Origin: Crocosphaera sp.
GTDB taxonomy: Bacteria > Cyanobacteriota > Cyanobacteriia > Cyanobacteriales > Microcystaceae
Assembly (NCBI GenBank): GCA_030065205.1
Contig: JASJDN010000022.1
Span: 1-55,103 of the forward strand
DNA: 55,103 nt
Reading direction: 5' to 3'
Shown here piece by piece: positions 27,018 through 37,172 of this stretch. Every line of letters begins with the position of its first letter. The first letter of the stretch is position 1. Made by a program: the position numbers and the translations under genes. The notes under the pieces are model-generated. The model was not told where the DNA came from and searched no databases. It saw only the letters and a list, made by a program, of their open reading frames with translations.

Positions 27018-27896
27018 TCAAATTTTATCCTTTAATTGTTCTAATTCTTCCCTTAAAGATAAGGGGTTATACCCTAATTTGAACGCTTTTGAACTGTCTA
27101 AAGAAGTATCTGGCGATCGCGGGGCAGCCATAACGACATCTTTCTGTAAACAAGGAGTAATTAACGTCTTAGAAAAGTCAAATACCTCTGCCATTAAATG
27201 CCCAAAATTATAGCGAGAAATTCTCTCTTTTCCCCCTAGATGTAGTATGCCCCCTTCTCCCTTTTCTAAGGCTAATAATAGCCCTTTGGCCGCAGTTAAA
27301 CCACTGACAGGGGTTCGATATTCATCGGTAAATAAACTCAGTGATTTCCCTGCTCGAAATGTTGTTAAAAAGAATTGAATAAAACTAGCTGCATGGGGGG
27401 ATGGAATACCAAACATTAATGGCATTCTACAGATAACTGTTTTAGGATAAATGCTTAACATTTCTTGTTCTGCTTTTACTTTGTGTTCTCCATAATAATT
27501 AACAGGAGAAACGGGATCACTTTCCTTATAGGGACCATTTAACCCATCAAAAACTAAGTCAGTTGAGGTAAAAGCACAAGGAATATTAACATCAGCGCAT
27601 AATTTAGCAATCTTTACCGAAGCAGTTACATTAATTTTATAAGCAGTTTCTGGATTATCCTGACAATAATTAGGTTTTGATGCTGCTGCTAAATGAATCA
27701 CTGCATCCGGTTTTATCTGTTTAAATACTATTTGTAATTCATCAATATTGGTTACATCAACCTTGACAAAATTAACATTATTCATGTCAATCTTGTGATT
27801 ATAATAAGTGCCATAAACATCCCAAATTTTTTGAGCGTATTGACAAAGATTATAACCCAGAAATCCACTTGCTCCCGTAATTAAAAGTTTTTTCAT
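27018..27896 (-). CDS. SDR/RmlD-like NAD(P)-dependent sugar reductase or epimerase
   Basis: A 292-residue extended SDR protein with the nucleotide loop ITGASGFLGYNL at the N-terminus, VIHLAAASKPNYC, the catalytic-type YYGEHKVKAE (Tyr-x3-Lys) near residue 138 and the RmlD-like TPVSGLTAAKGL. It is closest in layout to dTDP-4-dehydrorhamnose reductase (RmlD) and methionine-adenosyltransferase regulatory-like proteins. No other dTDP-rhamnose genes are nearby, so the substrate is open. It is followed upstream by the HAD gene with a 70-base gap on the same strand. Confidence 0.85.
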   Translation of the reverse strand: MKKLLITGASGFLGYNLCQYAQKIWDVYGTYYNHKIDMNNVNFVKVDVTNIDELQIVFKQIKPDAVIHLAAASKPNYCQDNPETAYKINVTASVKIAKLCADVNIPCAFTSTDLVFDGLNGPYKESDPVSPVNYYGEHKVKAEQEMLSIYPKTVICRMPLMFGIPSPHAASFIQFFLTTFRAGKSLSLFTDEYRTPVSGLTAAKGLLLALEKGEGGILHLGGKERISRYNFGHLMAEVFDFSKTLITPCLQKDVVMAAPRSPDTSLDSSKAFKLGYNPLSLREELEQLKDKI

Positions 27897-27966
27897 TTTA
27901 TTCTTCTCTCAAAAGTATTAAAACTTTGTCCACCACATTAACCAAGTTAGTATTCATTCAAAGGTT

Positions 27967-28671
27967 TCATTTATTTATTAACCTTTTCATTGAATCGATA
28001 ACTGTATAATCTGATTTATCTATTTTATCATTTCTTTCTAATAAAAAAGAATTTATACCCACAGATTTTGCACCCTCATAATCTTCTTTTTTACTATCTC
28101 CAATATGCCAAGTTTCTTCGGGTTGACAATTGTGTTTATTTAAGGCTTCAATAAAAATTTGACTGTCAGGTTTTGCTGTTCCCGTAGTAGAAGAAATGGT
28201 GATAGTTTGGAAGAAGTTAGTTAATCCAAAGAGATCGAGTACCTCATAAATTCTACTATCAAAATTTGAGATAATTCCTAATGTTATTCCCTGGTTTTGC
28301 CAATGTTGCAAAGCGGGAAAAACATCGGTATAAAGGAACCAGGGATGAGGGGTAGCAAAGTAATCATACAGTTGCTGAAAAAAGCTATCAAAATCCCTAA
28401 ATTGATCCATCACATTTGCTTCTTTATAAGTATCATAAGCTACCTGATACCACCATTGATATTCTAAGTCTGAAACAGACATAATATCTACACCCCGAAA
28501 AGCTAATGGTGGGGCTTTTTTAAACTGTTGATAGAAGGCTGTTTCTAGTCTGGAAGGATCACATTTTATGCCTACCTGTGCAGCAAGATAGCTATACACT
28601 TCCCCTACAGATCCTTTAACCCCAAATAAAGTACCAACAGCGTCTAAAAAAATAACTTTTGGTTGTTTCAT
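27967..28671 (-). CDS. HAD-IA family hydrolase
   Basis: A 234-residue haloacid-dehalogenase-type phosphatase with motif I FLDAVGTLFG, motif II IISNFDSR, motif III Lys near TGTAKPDSQIF and motif IV WHIGDSKKEDYEGAKSVG. Note that motif I reads DAVGT rather than DxDxT: the second Asp (normally the general acid) is Val, which weakens or alters activity; related plant and cyanobacterial HAD-like proteins share this change. ATG 28671 is chosen; an in-frame ATG at 28704 abuts the stop of the preceding NDH-2-type gene. Confidence 0.85.
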   Translation of the reverse strand: MKQPKVIFLDAVGTLFGVKGSVGEVYSYLAAQVGIKCDPSRLETAFYQQFKKAPPLAFRGVDIMSVSDLEYQWWYQVAYDTYKEANVMDQFRDFDSFFQQLYDYFATPHPWFLYTDVFPALQHWQNQGITLGIISNFDSRIYEVLDLFGLTNFFQTITISSTTGTAKPDSQIFIEALNKHNCQPEETWHIGDSKKEDYEGAKSVGINSFLLERNDKIDKSDYTVIDSMKRLINK

Positions 28672-28704
28672 AAAGCCTCTATTTTTTACCAAAGTTGATA
28701 ACAA

Positions 28705-29895
28705 TTATAAAAACAATTCAGTTAATGGTTTAGTAATCCAATTAATACCCACATTAATTTGATGTTTTAAGGTGGGTAAACGATATAAATAAATTAATCG
28801 TCTAGCAATATAACCTAACGATCCATCTAAATTAAGTCCTAGCCCTGATAATGTGGCATTATCTACCCCTAAGGCCATCATTTCTCCTAAAGGTTGATAA
28901 GCAAAAGGTAATAAAGGACGACCGTTAATGGAAGCCCAAAGATTCCAAGCACAGTAATCAGATTGTTGGAAAGCCGTTTGCGCTGTTGCAGGGATAGGTT
29001 GCCCTGATTCATCGGAACAAGCAGCTAAATCACCAATGGCAAAAATTTCAGGATGATCAATAACTTGTAACTCAGGGGTTATTTTTAAGAGTCCCTTCTT
29101 GTTTTTCTTTAAGGGTAATTCTTTGACCATTTCTATGACTTGAGTTCCCACAGTCCACAAGACCAAATCTACAGGAATTGTATCAATTTTTCCCTTATAA
29201 GCTAAAGAAATACTATCGGAACTCACTTGAGTCACTTCTGTTTCAATGTCGATAAATACCCGTCTCGCTTCTAAGGCATTGTTCGCAACTTCTCGATTAA
29301 ATTCAGGAGAATTACTGAGTATTTCATCGCCTCTTTCTACTAATCTGATTCGTCCGATATCCCCTAAACGATCGGCTAATTTACAAGCTAATTCTACCCC
29401 ACTATATCCACCCCCAACGATTGCAATACGGATTTTTTCTGCCTCTTTTTCTTCTAATAATCGTAACCTTTCTTTGATACGATAAGCATCTTCTAAGGTA
29501 CGAAAGGGAATCGCATAATCTTTCACCCCACTAAAGTTATCTAAAGGGGTTTTTCCTCCCATTGCTAACACTAAACGGTCATAATGTAGACTATTATGAT
29601 TATCCAGTTCTAGTTGTTGATTTTCGATATCAATACCCGTAACACATCCTCGATGAAAGCGGATGGCTGTATCTGCCAAAAGTTCCTCATAGGGGGGGGC
29701 TATTTCCCAAGTTTGCATCTCTTCGGTAATTAATTCGTAGAGAAGCGGCGTAAATAAAAAGCGATCGCTTTTATCAATTAAAATAATTTCAGGTGTCTGA
29801 TCAGCTTCCCAAGGAAACTGGGCAAGACGCAGGGCAGTATACAGTCCCCCAAACCCTCCCCCAACAATGCAAATGCGTAATGGCTGTTCACTCAT
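28705..29895 (-). CDS. NAD(P)H dehydrogenase, NDH-2 type (FAD-dependent)
   Basis: A 396-residue flavoprotein with two Rossmann folds: CIVGGGFGGLYTALRL (FAD) at the start and IAIVGGGYSGVELACKLADR (NADH) near residues 156-175, plus the second FAD-contact motif EIFAIGDLAAC near 300. The C-terminal part (QINVGINWITKPLTELFL) is amphipathic and may attach the protein to the membrane, as in type II NADH dehydrogenases, which pass electrons from NAD(P)H to quinone without pumping protons. It is the first gene of a probable run with the HAD and SDR genes. Confidence 0.9.
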   Translation of the reverse strand: MSEQPLRICIVGGGFGGLYTALRLAQFPWEADQTPEIILIDKSDRFLFTPLLYELITEEMQTWEIAPPYEELLADTAIRFHRGCVTGIDIENQQLELDNHNSLHYDRLVLAMGGKTPLDNFSGVKDYAIPFRTLEDAYRIKERLRLLEEKEAEKIRIAIVGGGYSGVELACKLADRLGDIGRIRLVERGDEILSNSPEFNREVANNALEARRVFIDIETEVTQVSSDSISLAYKGKIDTIPVDLVLWTVGTQVIEMVKELPLKKNKKGLLKITPELQVIDHPEIFAIGDLAACSDESGQPIPATAQTAFQQSDYCAWNLWASINGRPLLPFAYQPLGEMMALGVDNATLSGLGLNLDGSLGYIARRLIYLYRLPTLKHQINVGINWITKPLTELFL

Positions 29896-29951
29896 AAATT
29901 CCCTTGATGATGCGTTTCATAATATATCTTAACATTTTTAGACAAGACAAG

Positions 29952-29981
29952 AAAAAAGGGGAATAAACTATTTTATTCCCC
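29952..29981 (-). terminator. Intrinsic terminator of lrtA/hpf
   Basis: On the minus strand GGGGAATAAA (29981-29972), a 4-nt loop and TTTATTCCCC (29967-29958) are followed by TTTTTT (29957-29952), about 40 bases after the lrtA stop. A textbook Rho-independent terminator. Confidence 0.88.
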
Positions 29982-30022
29982 CAAAATATTTGCTCTAGAT
30001 CATCTTGCGACTCTCTAAGTAA

Positions 30023-30622
30023 TTAAGCACTTGTGTTATCATTTTCATTCGCTTCGCGGGGTTGTATGACACCAAAACCGCCGTGATTTCTCATATAAAT
30101 GACATTAATTTCATTGGTGTCTTGATTTCGGAACATATAGAAGTCATGATCCACTAACTCTAGTTGATGTTTTGCCTCTTCAATAGACATGGCTGGCATG
30201 GCAAAATATTTCATGCGAATCACTTCTGGTGGTAAAGCAGCCTCGCGATCGCCGATTAAATCCCCTTCAATTTCTTTTTCTGGCAAAACCTCTGGCATTT
30301 TCACAGAAGATTGAGGTTTATGGTTGTTGATTTTCTCTTTATATTTACGAAGCTGACGGGCAATTTTATCGGAAACTAAATCAATACTTGCATAGAGATT
30401 TTCGCTACCTTCTTGCGCCCGAATCACTGTACCGTTGGCATAAACGGTGACTTCTGCTTTATGTTTATCCGTAATACGGGCATTTTTAGCAACAGATAAG
30501 TGAACATCAACTTTTGTGGTAAAAGTTTGATAATGTTTCACTGCTTTTTCTAGTTTTTGTTTGACGTAATCATTGATCGATTCGGTTACATCAATATTAT
30601 TGCCTTGAATTAAAAGCTTCAT
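30023..30622 (-). CDS. lrtA: Long-form ribosome hibernation-promoting factor LrtA/HPF
   Basis: A 199-residue protein with an N-terminal HPF/RaiA domain ([19 protein letters not shown], then [20 protein letters not shown] and [16 protein letters not shown]) and the C-terminal dimerisation domain of the long form ([33 protein letters not shown]). It dimerises 70S ribosomes in darkness or stationary phase. In cyanobacteria this gene is the light-repressed transcript lrtA, whose long 5' leader stabilises the mRNA in the dark. ATG 30622 follows GGAG by 10 bases; TTG 30628 is not needed. The upstream 500 bases are free of other minus-strand genes. Confidence 0.95.
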   Translation of the reverse strand: MKLLIQGNNIDVTESINDYVKQKLEKAVKHYQTFTTKVDVHLSVAKNARITDKHKAEVTVYANGTVIRAQEGSENLYASIDLVSDKIARQLRKYKEKINNHKPQSSVKMPEVLPEKEIEGDLIGDREAALPPEVIRMKYFAMPAMSIEEAKHQLELVDHDFYMFRNQDTNEINVIYMRNHGGFGVIQPREANENDNTSA

Positions 30623-30916
30623 ACTCAATACTCCATTTCTTGTTTCATTGTTGTAGAATTAAAAGAGAAAACTTAGGATAATTCCTATCCTTTTTCGTGA
30701 GATATACTAATCCCTATCATCGGATTAATTCAATAACGATGGAGTAGGATATCTGGGTTGATTCATAAATTCCTTGACCTCTTTTTAATTATCTCAATCG
30801 GGGTTCATCTATTCCTTAATTTACCCTAGATTAAGATATTCTAATGATAGAAGGGCGAGAGTTTAACACTAGCTTAAATATTCTTATTTCTCTCCCCACT
30901 GATTGATCATCTCTCC
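30623..30916 (-). promoter_or_regulatory. Probable long 5' leader of lrtA
   Basis: About 290 bases or more of non-coding DNA precede lrtA. By analogy with the known lrtA leader of other cyanobacteria, which gives dark-dependent mRNA stability, this stretch probably holds the promoter and a long untranslated leader. No specific box or fold was fixed by eye. Confidence 0.45.
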
Positions 30917-31030
30917 ATGATCTCAGTTCCCAATCTTGACCCTAAACGATTCCTTAGTTGGCTAGGGAAAGAATTGGTGAGAACAAACCGTTTGTGGTGG
31001 CGTTTCTTTCAATCCTTTTCTCCGAGATAA
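30917..31030 (+). CDS. Possible 37-residue small protein upstream of lipB
   Basis: ATG 30917 opens 37 codons to TAA 31028-31030. The product is basic and aromatic: it begins MISVPNLDPKRFLSWLGKE and ends LWWRFFQSFSPR, suggesting an amphipathic, membrane-binding helix. It lies in the gap between divergent lrtA and lipB, 118 bases before lipB. No clear ribosome site is visible. I do not recognise the family; it could be a chance frame. Confidence 0.3.
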   Translation: MISVPNLDPKRFLSWLGKELVRTNRLWWRFFQSFSPR

Positions 31031-31148
31031 ACTCTGTATACCTTTAGCCTAGCACTTTGTATTGTTCTAAACATAGGTCTTTGTTTTCTTTTTATTTTCC
31101 TTAGTATCTCTTTATATTTCTTAACTATTTTGTCTTAAAACTTTATCA

Positions 31149-31835
31149 ATGATCATGTCAACTTCAACCTCATCCCAACTCAGACGGTGTCTGCTGCAAA
31201 ATTTAGGAATGGTTTCCTATCCTGTCGCTTGGGAAATACAGCGATCGCTCCTTCAGCAACGGTTAGACGATCCTAGTTTAGAGGATACCCTATTATTATT
31301 AGAACATCCTCCCGTTTATACCTTGGGAACAGGTTCCCATACCCGATTTATGAAGTTTGACCCTCAACAGAGTTCCATCCCCGTATATCGGATAGAAAGG
31401 GGGGGAGAAGTCACCTATCATTGTCCGGGTCAATTAGTGGGTTATCCTATTCTTAATTTACGTTACTATGAACAGGATTTACACTGGTATTTAAGACAGC
31501 TAGAAGAAGTGATTATTCAAGTTTTACACCGTTATCAACTCCCAGGAAAAAGAATACCAGGATTAACGGGGGTTTGGGTTGATAACTATAAGGTAGCTGC
31601 GATTGGGATTAAAGTAAAACGTTGGATTACTATGCACGGTTTTTCTATTAATGTTTGTCCCGATTTACAAGGATTTCAAAACATTATTCCCTGTGGTATT
31701 GAAGATAAATCAGTGGGGAGTTTACAGCAATTCGTACCTGACATTACCATAGAAGAAATCCAAACACAAGTTATGAAAGTTTTTGCACAAGTGTTTAACA
31801 TTGAAATGATATTAAGTTCCTCTATTAATTTTTAA
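31149..31835 (+). CDS. lipB: Octanoyltransferase LipB
   Basis: A 228-residue Lip[52 protein letters not shown] (catalytic Lys) and [15 protein letters not shown] (catalytic Cys). It transfers octanoate from acyl carrier protein to lipoyl domains in lipoate synthesis. Two ATG codons (31149 and 31155) are possible starts and differ by two residues. It ends 5 bases before a Uma2 gene on the same strand. Confidence 0.96.
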   Translation: MIMSTSTSSQLRRCLLQNLGMVSYPVAWEIQRSLLQQRLDDPSLEDTLLLLEHPPVYTLGTGSHTRFMKFDPQQSSIPVYRIERGGEVTYHCPGQLVGYPILNLRYYEQDLHWYLRQLEEVIIQVLHRYQLPGKRIPGLTGVWVDNYKVAAIGIKVKRWITMHGFSINVCPDLQGFQNIIPCGIEDKSVGSLQQFVPDITIEEIQTQVMKVFAQVFNIEMILSSSINF

Positions 31836-31840
31836 TTATT

Positions 31841-32410
31841 ATGATAGCAGCCAAAGATCAGTTTCCCCTCTTAACCCCTGAAGAATACTTCACTTGGGAA
31901 GAAAAACAAATCGAAAAACATGAATATATTAATGGTCAAATTTATGCCATGAGTGGTGGTACAGTAAATCATGGCCGCATAGCGATCCGTTTTATAACAA
32001 TGTTGGAAACACATTTAGAAAATAGTCATTGTCTAACAGGTAATTCCGACATAAAAATAAAAATAGTTAATACGCCTAACTATACCTATCCAGATGTTAG
32101 TGTAACTTGCGATGACAGAGACAAAAATACTCCCAATTATTTTACCTATCCTTGCTTAATTATTGAAGTTTTATCAGATAGGACAGAAGCTTACGACAGA
32201 GGAAAAAAATTTAGAATGTACCGCCAAAACCCTGTTTTACAGGACTATTTATTAGTTAGTTCTAACCGTATTGAAATAGACTTATATCAAAAAAATGATG
32301 CAGGGGAATGGATTATCATTAACTATCAAGAAGGAGATACCATAGAACTTAAAAGTATTAATCTTAGTTTTCCCATTGAACAAATTTATCGTAATATTCC
32401 ACTTAATTGA
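31841..32410 (+). CDS. Uma2-family (DUF820) nuclease-like protein
   Basis: A 189-residue Uma2 protein with KHEYINGQIYAMSGG (26-40), NHGRIAIRF, TYPDVSVTC (82-90, Asp) and LIIEVLSDRTEAYDRGKKF (106-124, Glu and Lys of the PD-(D/E)XK core). Its sequence class differs from the copy at 1078-1650 and is the longer YxxGxI type. It follows lipB after 5 bases and could be read through from it. Function of the family is unknown. Confidence 0.88.
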   Translation: MIAAKDQFPLLTPEEYFTWEEKQIEKHEYINGQIYAMSGGTVNHGRIAIRFITMLETHLENSHCLTGNSDIKIKIVNTPNYTYPDVSVTCDDRDKNTPNYFTYPCLIIEVLSDRTEAYDRGKKFRMYRQNPVLQDYLLVSSNRIEIDLYQKNDAGEWIIINYQEGDTIELKSINLSFPIEQIYRNIPLN

Positions 32411-32519
32411 TTAAATTAAAAGAATTTCAGATATAATTTTTTGATTATTTACAGGTGATTTTCGTAAAATTAGGTTTAGCAATCTTCGTCAAACTACCAA
32501 TTACCTTTTTCAAAAATAA

Positions 32520-32873
32520 ATGTTGATACAATTACAAAATATTGTGGCTGGTATTGTTATACCGCCTAATAAAATACCCAAATATGCCCTAAATACGAAT
32601 CACCCAATAGGTGGTGATAAAGCCTATATGTTTCAAAGACATTTAGGCTATACTAAAGATAACTATAGTTTCCTGGAACAGCAGATAAAAGAAAAAGCTT
32701 TAACTGCCAATGCCGTAGAACGTCAACCCAACGACTACGGTAGAATCTTTCAAGTTGATATCGAAATACTAGGAAATTATCAAGGGCAAAAAGAAACAGT
32801 TAGAACCGGATGGATAGTCAAACCTAATAGCAATTTAGCCCAATTAACAACCTTATACATTATAGAAAGATGA
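32520..32873 (+). CDS. DUF6883-like small protein
   Basis: A 117-residue protein with IPPNKIPKYALNTNHPIGGDKA near the start, then FQRHLGYTKDNYSFLEQQI, NDYGRIFQVDIEILG and TGWIVKPNSNLAQLTTLYII. This order (I-P..K...Y.LN..HP.G..KA..F, later YG..F.VD and W.V.....P.L....) is what I know as DUF6883, a small domain often found alone beside DUF4926 or at the end of polymorphic toxins. The stop overlaps the next start as ATGA, so the two are translationally coupled. The pair may be a toxin-immunity or toxin-antitoxin unit; this is inference. It contains the only clear operon between two Uma2 genes. Confidence 0.65.
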   Translation: MLIQLQNIVAGIVIPPNKIPKYALNTNHPIGGDKAYMFQRHLGYTKDNYSFLEQQIKEKALTANAVERQPNDYGRIFQVDIEILGNYQGQKETVRTGWIVKPNSNLAQLTTLYIIER

Positions 32874-33109
32874 ATAAACCAGAATTATTTGATGTCATCG
32901 AACTTTTAACAGACCTTCCTGAATTTAGCCTCAGAAAAGGAGAACAAGGAGCAATTATAGATGACTATAAAAATGGAGTATTCGAGGTTGAATTTACCAA
33001 TAAAAAAGGAGAAACTACCGCTCTATGCTCCATCCCTCAAGATAAATTTACGGTTGTTTGGAGTTCTAAAACTGAGCAATGGTTAACCCCTATTATTCCT
33101 ATCCAGTAA
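32870..33109 (+). CDS. DUF4926-like small protein
   Basis: A 79-residue protein: FDVIELLTDLPEFSLRKGEQG, then AIIDDYKNGVFEVEFTNKKG and a C-terminal strand ending VVWSSKTEQW. The pattern (D.V.L..DLPE..L..G..G.IV......YEVEF.D..G.T) is that of DUF4926, a small SH3-like barrel. ATG 32870 overlaps the TGA of the DUF6883-like gene. A strong hairpin with a following T-rich stretch lies 17 bases after the stop, so the two genes form a closed operon. Likely partner or immunity protein of the upstream product. Confidence 0.75.
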   Translation: MNKPELFDVIELLTDLPEFSLRKGEQGAIIDDYKNGVFEVEFTNKKGETTALCSIPQDKFTVVWSSKTEQWLTPIIPIQ

Positions 33110-33125
33110 GTTTTTTCAACTATAA

Positions 33126-33157
33126 TCAAACAGTTAGGAAAACTGTTTGACAATTTT
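33126..33157 (+). terminator. Hairpin after the DUF6883/DUF4926 operon
   Basis: TCAAACAGTT (33126-33135), a 5-nt loop and AACTGTTTGA (33141-33150), then CAATTTT. A perfect 10-bp stem with a weak T run, 17 bases beyond the DUF4926 stop. Confidence 0.7.
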
Positions 33158-33212
33158 CCTAAAGTCATGTCCAGCTTCTATAATATAAGTAACCACCAAG
33201 CAGTATATCAAT

Positions 33213-33833
33213 ATGAATTCAGTATTATTAAATGACTATTTTCCCCTTCAATTAGAAAAGGGTGATCATGAAGAAAAATTCATTACCTCCGGTGTAACTT
33301 GGCAAGGGTATGAATCATTGCTAACATCCTTAGGTAATAGTGCTTGTTATCGTGTCGCTTATCTTTTAAACACCTTAGAAATTATGTCTCCTAGTCGCAG
33401 TCACGAATTAGATAAAGAAAACATTGGTAGATTATTAGAAGTCTATCTAGAAGAAAAACGGATTCGTTTCTGGGGTTTAGGTTCAATGACGATTAAGAGT
33501 CAAGATAAAGAAGCAGGAAAAGAACCTGATAAGTGTTATTGTATCAGGACAGATAAAGAGATTCCTGATTTAGCAATTGAAGTTGTTTATAGTAGTGGTG
33601 GTGTAGATACCTTAGAAATTTATCGACGTTTGGGTGTGACAGAAGTCTGGTTTTGGCAAAATCAAAAGTTTACAATTTACTGTCTAGAAAATGATAGTTA
33701 TCAGGAAAAATCTAATAATCAAGTATTACCGAATCTTGATCTCAATTTAATGGCACAATATGTGACGATAAACGATCCCTTAGAAGCGATTACCCAATGG
33801 CGTAAAAAAATAAAAAATAACACAAGTGTCTAA
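33213..33833 (+). CDS. Uma2-family (DUF820) nuclease-like protein
   Basis: A 206-residue member of a third Uma2 subtype: SGVTWQGYESLLTSLGNS (26-43), LEIMSPSRSHE (55-65), EPDKCYCI (104-111, Asp), IPDLAIEVVYSSGG (117-130, Asp/Glu) and VWFWQNQKFTIY. The GVTWQxY..LL...G and SPSxxHE signatures are typical of this branch. It follows the DUF6883/DUF4926 unit by about 100 bases with its own start ATG 33213, and its 3' end meets convergent tgt after 10 bases. Confidence 0.88.
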   Translation: MNSVLLNDYFPLQLEKGDHEEKFITSGVTWQGYESLLTSLGNSACYRVAYLLNTLEIMSPSRSHELDKENIGRLLEVYLEEKRIRFWGLGSMTIKSQDKEAGKEPDKCYCIRTDKEIPDLAIEVVYSSGGVDTLEIYRRLGVTEVWFWQNQKFTIYCLENDSYQEKSNNQVLPNLDLNLMAQYVTINDPLEAITQWRKKIKNNTSV

Positions 33834-33843
33834 GTTTTAAATA

Positions 33844-34995
<1,152 letters not shown>

Positions 34996-35002
34996 TCACT
35001 CA

Positions 35003-35830
35003 TCAATTATCAATTATTTTGACCTGATCTCCAACTTTTAAGTCGATTTCTTGTTGTAAAGTTGTTACTTTTGTATTCACACTGACACTATAAAAATGCT
35101 TAAATTGACTAGGATTTACCCAACTGGGTAAAGTTTCTTTTCTTTTTGTTATAAATTGTTTTTGAAAGTTATTGGTTATATCTCCGGTATAAGAGTCTTT
35201 TGTGGGTACGGTACATCTTTGACAAGGATTAATTCCTTGAAAATCAATCTCACCAATGCAAAAGTTAACCCATTGATTTTTATTGATAAAAAGTTGATCT
35301 TCCCAAAAAGCGGGAACTCCATTAATTTCTAAATTTGCTCGAAATCTTCTTCTTGTTTCTTCTATGGTCAGATTAGGAAACCACTGAGTAATGGTTTCTA
35401 ACGTTGCTTGACTAATAATGGTTGGTCCAGAAGCATTGGTATCATCAGGAAAACCCGTTATTCTATTTTCTTGTAAATATACAGACTGACCAAAATAATT
35501 GCTTAAAAATGATTCTAGTTCTTTTTTCTCTTCCGTTAAATTAAATGTTTCTTGTAAATCGTTATCTTCATCTTTTAAGGTCACTTGGCTGATAAAATCA
35601 TCGTAAGTTGCTCGTAATTTATAAATTTTGTTGTTACTTTTACCATTAATCAATTTCTGATTATTAGCATAAATTGCCCATTGTCTGTCGTATTTTAATG
35701 CACCACTTTTAAGTAAAGTGGCTTGTGAGATTGATAAACCGTCTAAGGATTTAATAGGATAAATAATAATTTTCTCTAGAAAAGGGGTTTGATTCATTTC
35801 TCTATTCATTAATCTAAGAATTGTTCTCAT
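35003..35830 (-). CDS. MOSC-domain protein with N-terminal beta-barrel (YcbX-like)
   Basis: A 275-residue protein: IIYPIKSLDGLSISQATLL and LKYDRQWAIY (MOSC N-terminal domain) then the MOSC domain with RRRFRANLEING, INPCQRCTVPTKD (the conserved Cys) and a terminal strand region. Such proteins carry molybdenum-cofactor-linked or sulfur-transfer activity and act on N-hydroxylated compounds. Several in-frame ATGs exist (35830, 35809, 35797); no ribosome site separates them. It is 46 bases upstream of tgt on the same strand and may be co-transcribed. Confidence 0.85.
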   Translation of the reverse strand: MRTILRLMNREMNQTPFLEKIIIYPIKSLDGLSISQATLLKSGALKYDRQWAIYANNQKLINGKSNNKIYKLRATYDDFISQVTLKDEDNDLQETFNLTEEKKELESFLSNYFGQSVYLQENRITGFPDDTNASGPTIISQATLETITQWFPNLTIEETRRRFRANLEINGVPAFWEDQLFINKNQWVNFCIGEIDFQGINPCQRCTVPTKDSYTGDITNNFQKQFITKRKETLPSWVNPSQFKHFYSVSVNTKVTTLQQEIDLKVGDQVKIIDN

Positions 35831-35933
35831 TTTAGTCCATAAAGGCCAACAATTTCTGCCTCTGCTTCCCCTGCTTCCTCTGCTCCTCTCACTTATCTTA
35901 ACTGATAATGTTGGGGAAGTGACCAGTATTCCA

Positions 35934-36026
35934 TTACCCCTGAGTTTGCCATCCCACTAAACAAATGGCTGTAATTAAACTTAAGATAGGTAAAATTATC
36001 CAAGGCTTTATTTTGTATCTTTTCAT
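35934..36026 (-). CDS. Possible 30-residue single-span membrane peptide
   Basis: From ATG 36026 a 30-residue product with one hydrophobic helix (PWIILPILSLITAICLVGW) after a basic start MKRYKIK and before a short polar tail. Positive-inside orientation is clear. It lies divergent to the ABC-2 permease. Small cyanobacterial membrane proteins often have this form, but I do not recognise a family, and only a weak AGAGAA lies upstream. Low confidence. Confidence 0.3.
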   Translation of the reverse strand: MKRYKIKPWIILPILSLITAICLVGWQTQG

Positions 36027-36137
36027 GACAATTGTTCTCTGATGTGTATGAATTTCTTGTAAGCTTATGATAACAGTTAGCCAATCCTGGGGAATAATAA
36101 GAAAGTTAACAGCAGTAAGAAAGATACTCAAACAACC

Positions 36138-36911
36138 ATGAATTTAATCAGAATCTGGATCATTGCTAGTAATGGATTTCGAGAAGTTATCCGCGATCGC
36201 ATTCTCTATGTGATTGGATTTTTTGCCGTTGTTTTAGCCCTATCTTTACGCTTACTTCCCGAGATTTCGGTGGGAGCAGATGGCAAAATTTTTCTTGATG
36301 TTGGCTTAGGGTTAACTTCTTTTTTAGGGGCGATCGTTGCTATTTTCGTCGGGACGGCTTTAATTAACAAAGAAATTGAGAAAAGAACCGTTTTGATTTT
36401 GATTCCTAAACCCATTAGTCGGGCGGAATTAATTGTAGGAAAACATCTCGGTTTATGTGGTGTTTTAGCAGTTGTTATTGCGATTATGACTGTACTTTAT
36501 TTAGGAGCTTTAACTTGGGCAAAGATAACATTTTCTCCTGTTAGTTTACTGGTTTCTCAAGTTTATTTATTATTAGAATTAGCAGTATTAACAGCAGTGG
36601 CCATAACCTTTGGCGTGTTTACCAGTTCAATTTTAGCAACCCTTTTAAGCTTTGGCATTTATGTCATTGGACATCTAAGTAGTGATTTACTAGAATTAGC
36701 AACGTTAAGTAAAAATCCTCAAATCACTGCCTTAACTGAAACCATCTATTTAGTGGTTCCTAACTTAGAAAGGTTTAACCTCAAAAATACAGCCGTGTAT
36801 GGGATTCTTCCCAGTCGTTCAGAATTATTCATTGATGCGGTTTATGGCATCATTTATATTGTCCTATTGTTGACAGTTTCTAGTTTAATTTTTTCCCGTC
36901 GGCAATTTTAA
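36138..36911 (+). CDS. ABC-2 type transporter permease
   Basis: A 257-residue membrane protein with about six hydrophobic helices. The start IWIIASNGFREVIRDRILY and the block LINKEIEKRTVLILIPKPISRA match the ABC-2 (NatB/CcmB-like) permease pattern, as does the short loop before the last helices. It probably pairs with an ATPase encoded elsewhere; the neighbouring genes are not transport genes. Substrate unknown. Confidence 0.85.
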   Translation: MNLIRIWIIASNGFREVIRDRILYVIGFFAVVLALSLRLLPEISVGADGKIFLDVGLGLTSFLGAIVAIFVGTALINKEIEKRTVLILIPKPISRAELIVGKHLGLCGVLAVVIAIMTVLYLGALTWAKITFSPVSLLVSQVYLLLELAVLTAVAITFGVFTSSILATLLSFGIYVIGHLSSDLLELATLSKNPQITALTETIYLVVPNLERFNLKNTAVYGILPSRSELFIDAVYGIIYIVLLLTVSSLIFSRRQF

Positions 36912-37172
36912 GATCACATTGAAGGATATCCCTTATTTCTTAACAAGGGGATGTTCTTTCAATTAGACAAATTTCCTCAAGAATCTCATAAAACTAAATT
37001 TACCTGTATAATTAATATAAAGTAGCGGGAGACAACTACTTAATCGATTATTAATCGTTATTTCTGTGTTAAAAATTATCACAAAATTTTAATTTTATTT
37101 ACAAAATTCCCATCTTCCTACCTCACAGTTAACGGTAAGTTAATCCAACTATTGAATAAAGTAAAAATACCT

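Noticed and set aside
35855..35892. Pyrimidine tract of TGCTTCCCC-like units
   Set aside because: Similar tracts at 22050-22095 and 48460-48500 are generic low-complexity spacers of cyanobacteria; no function can be supported.
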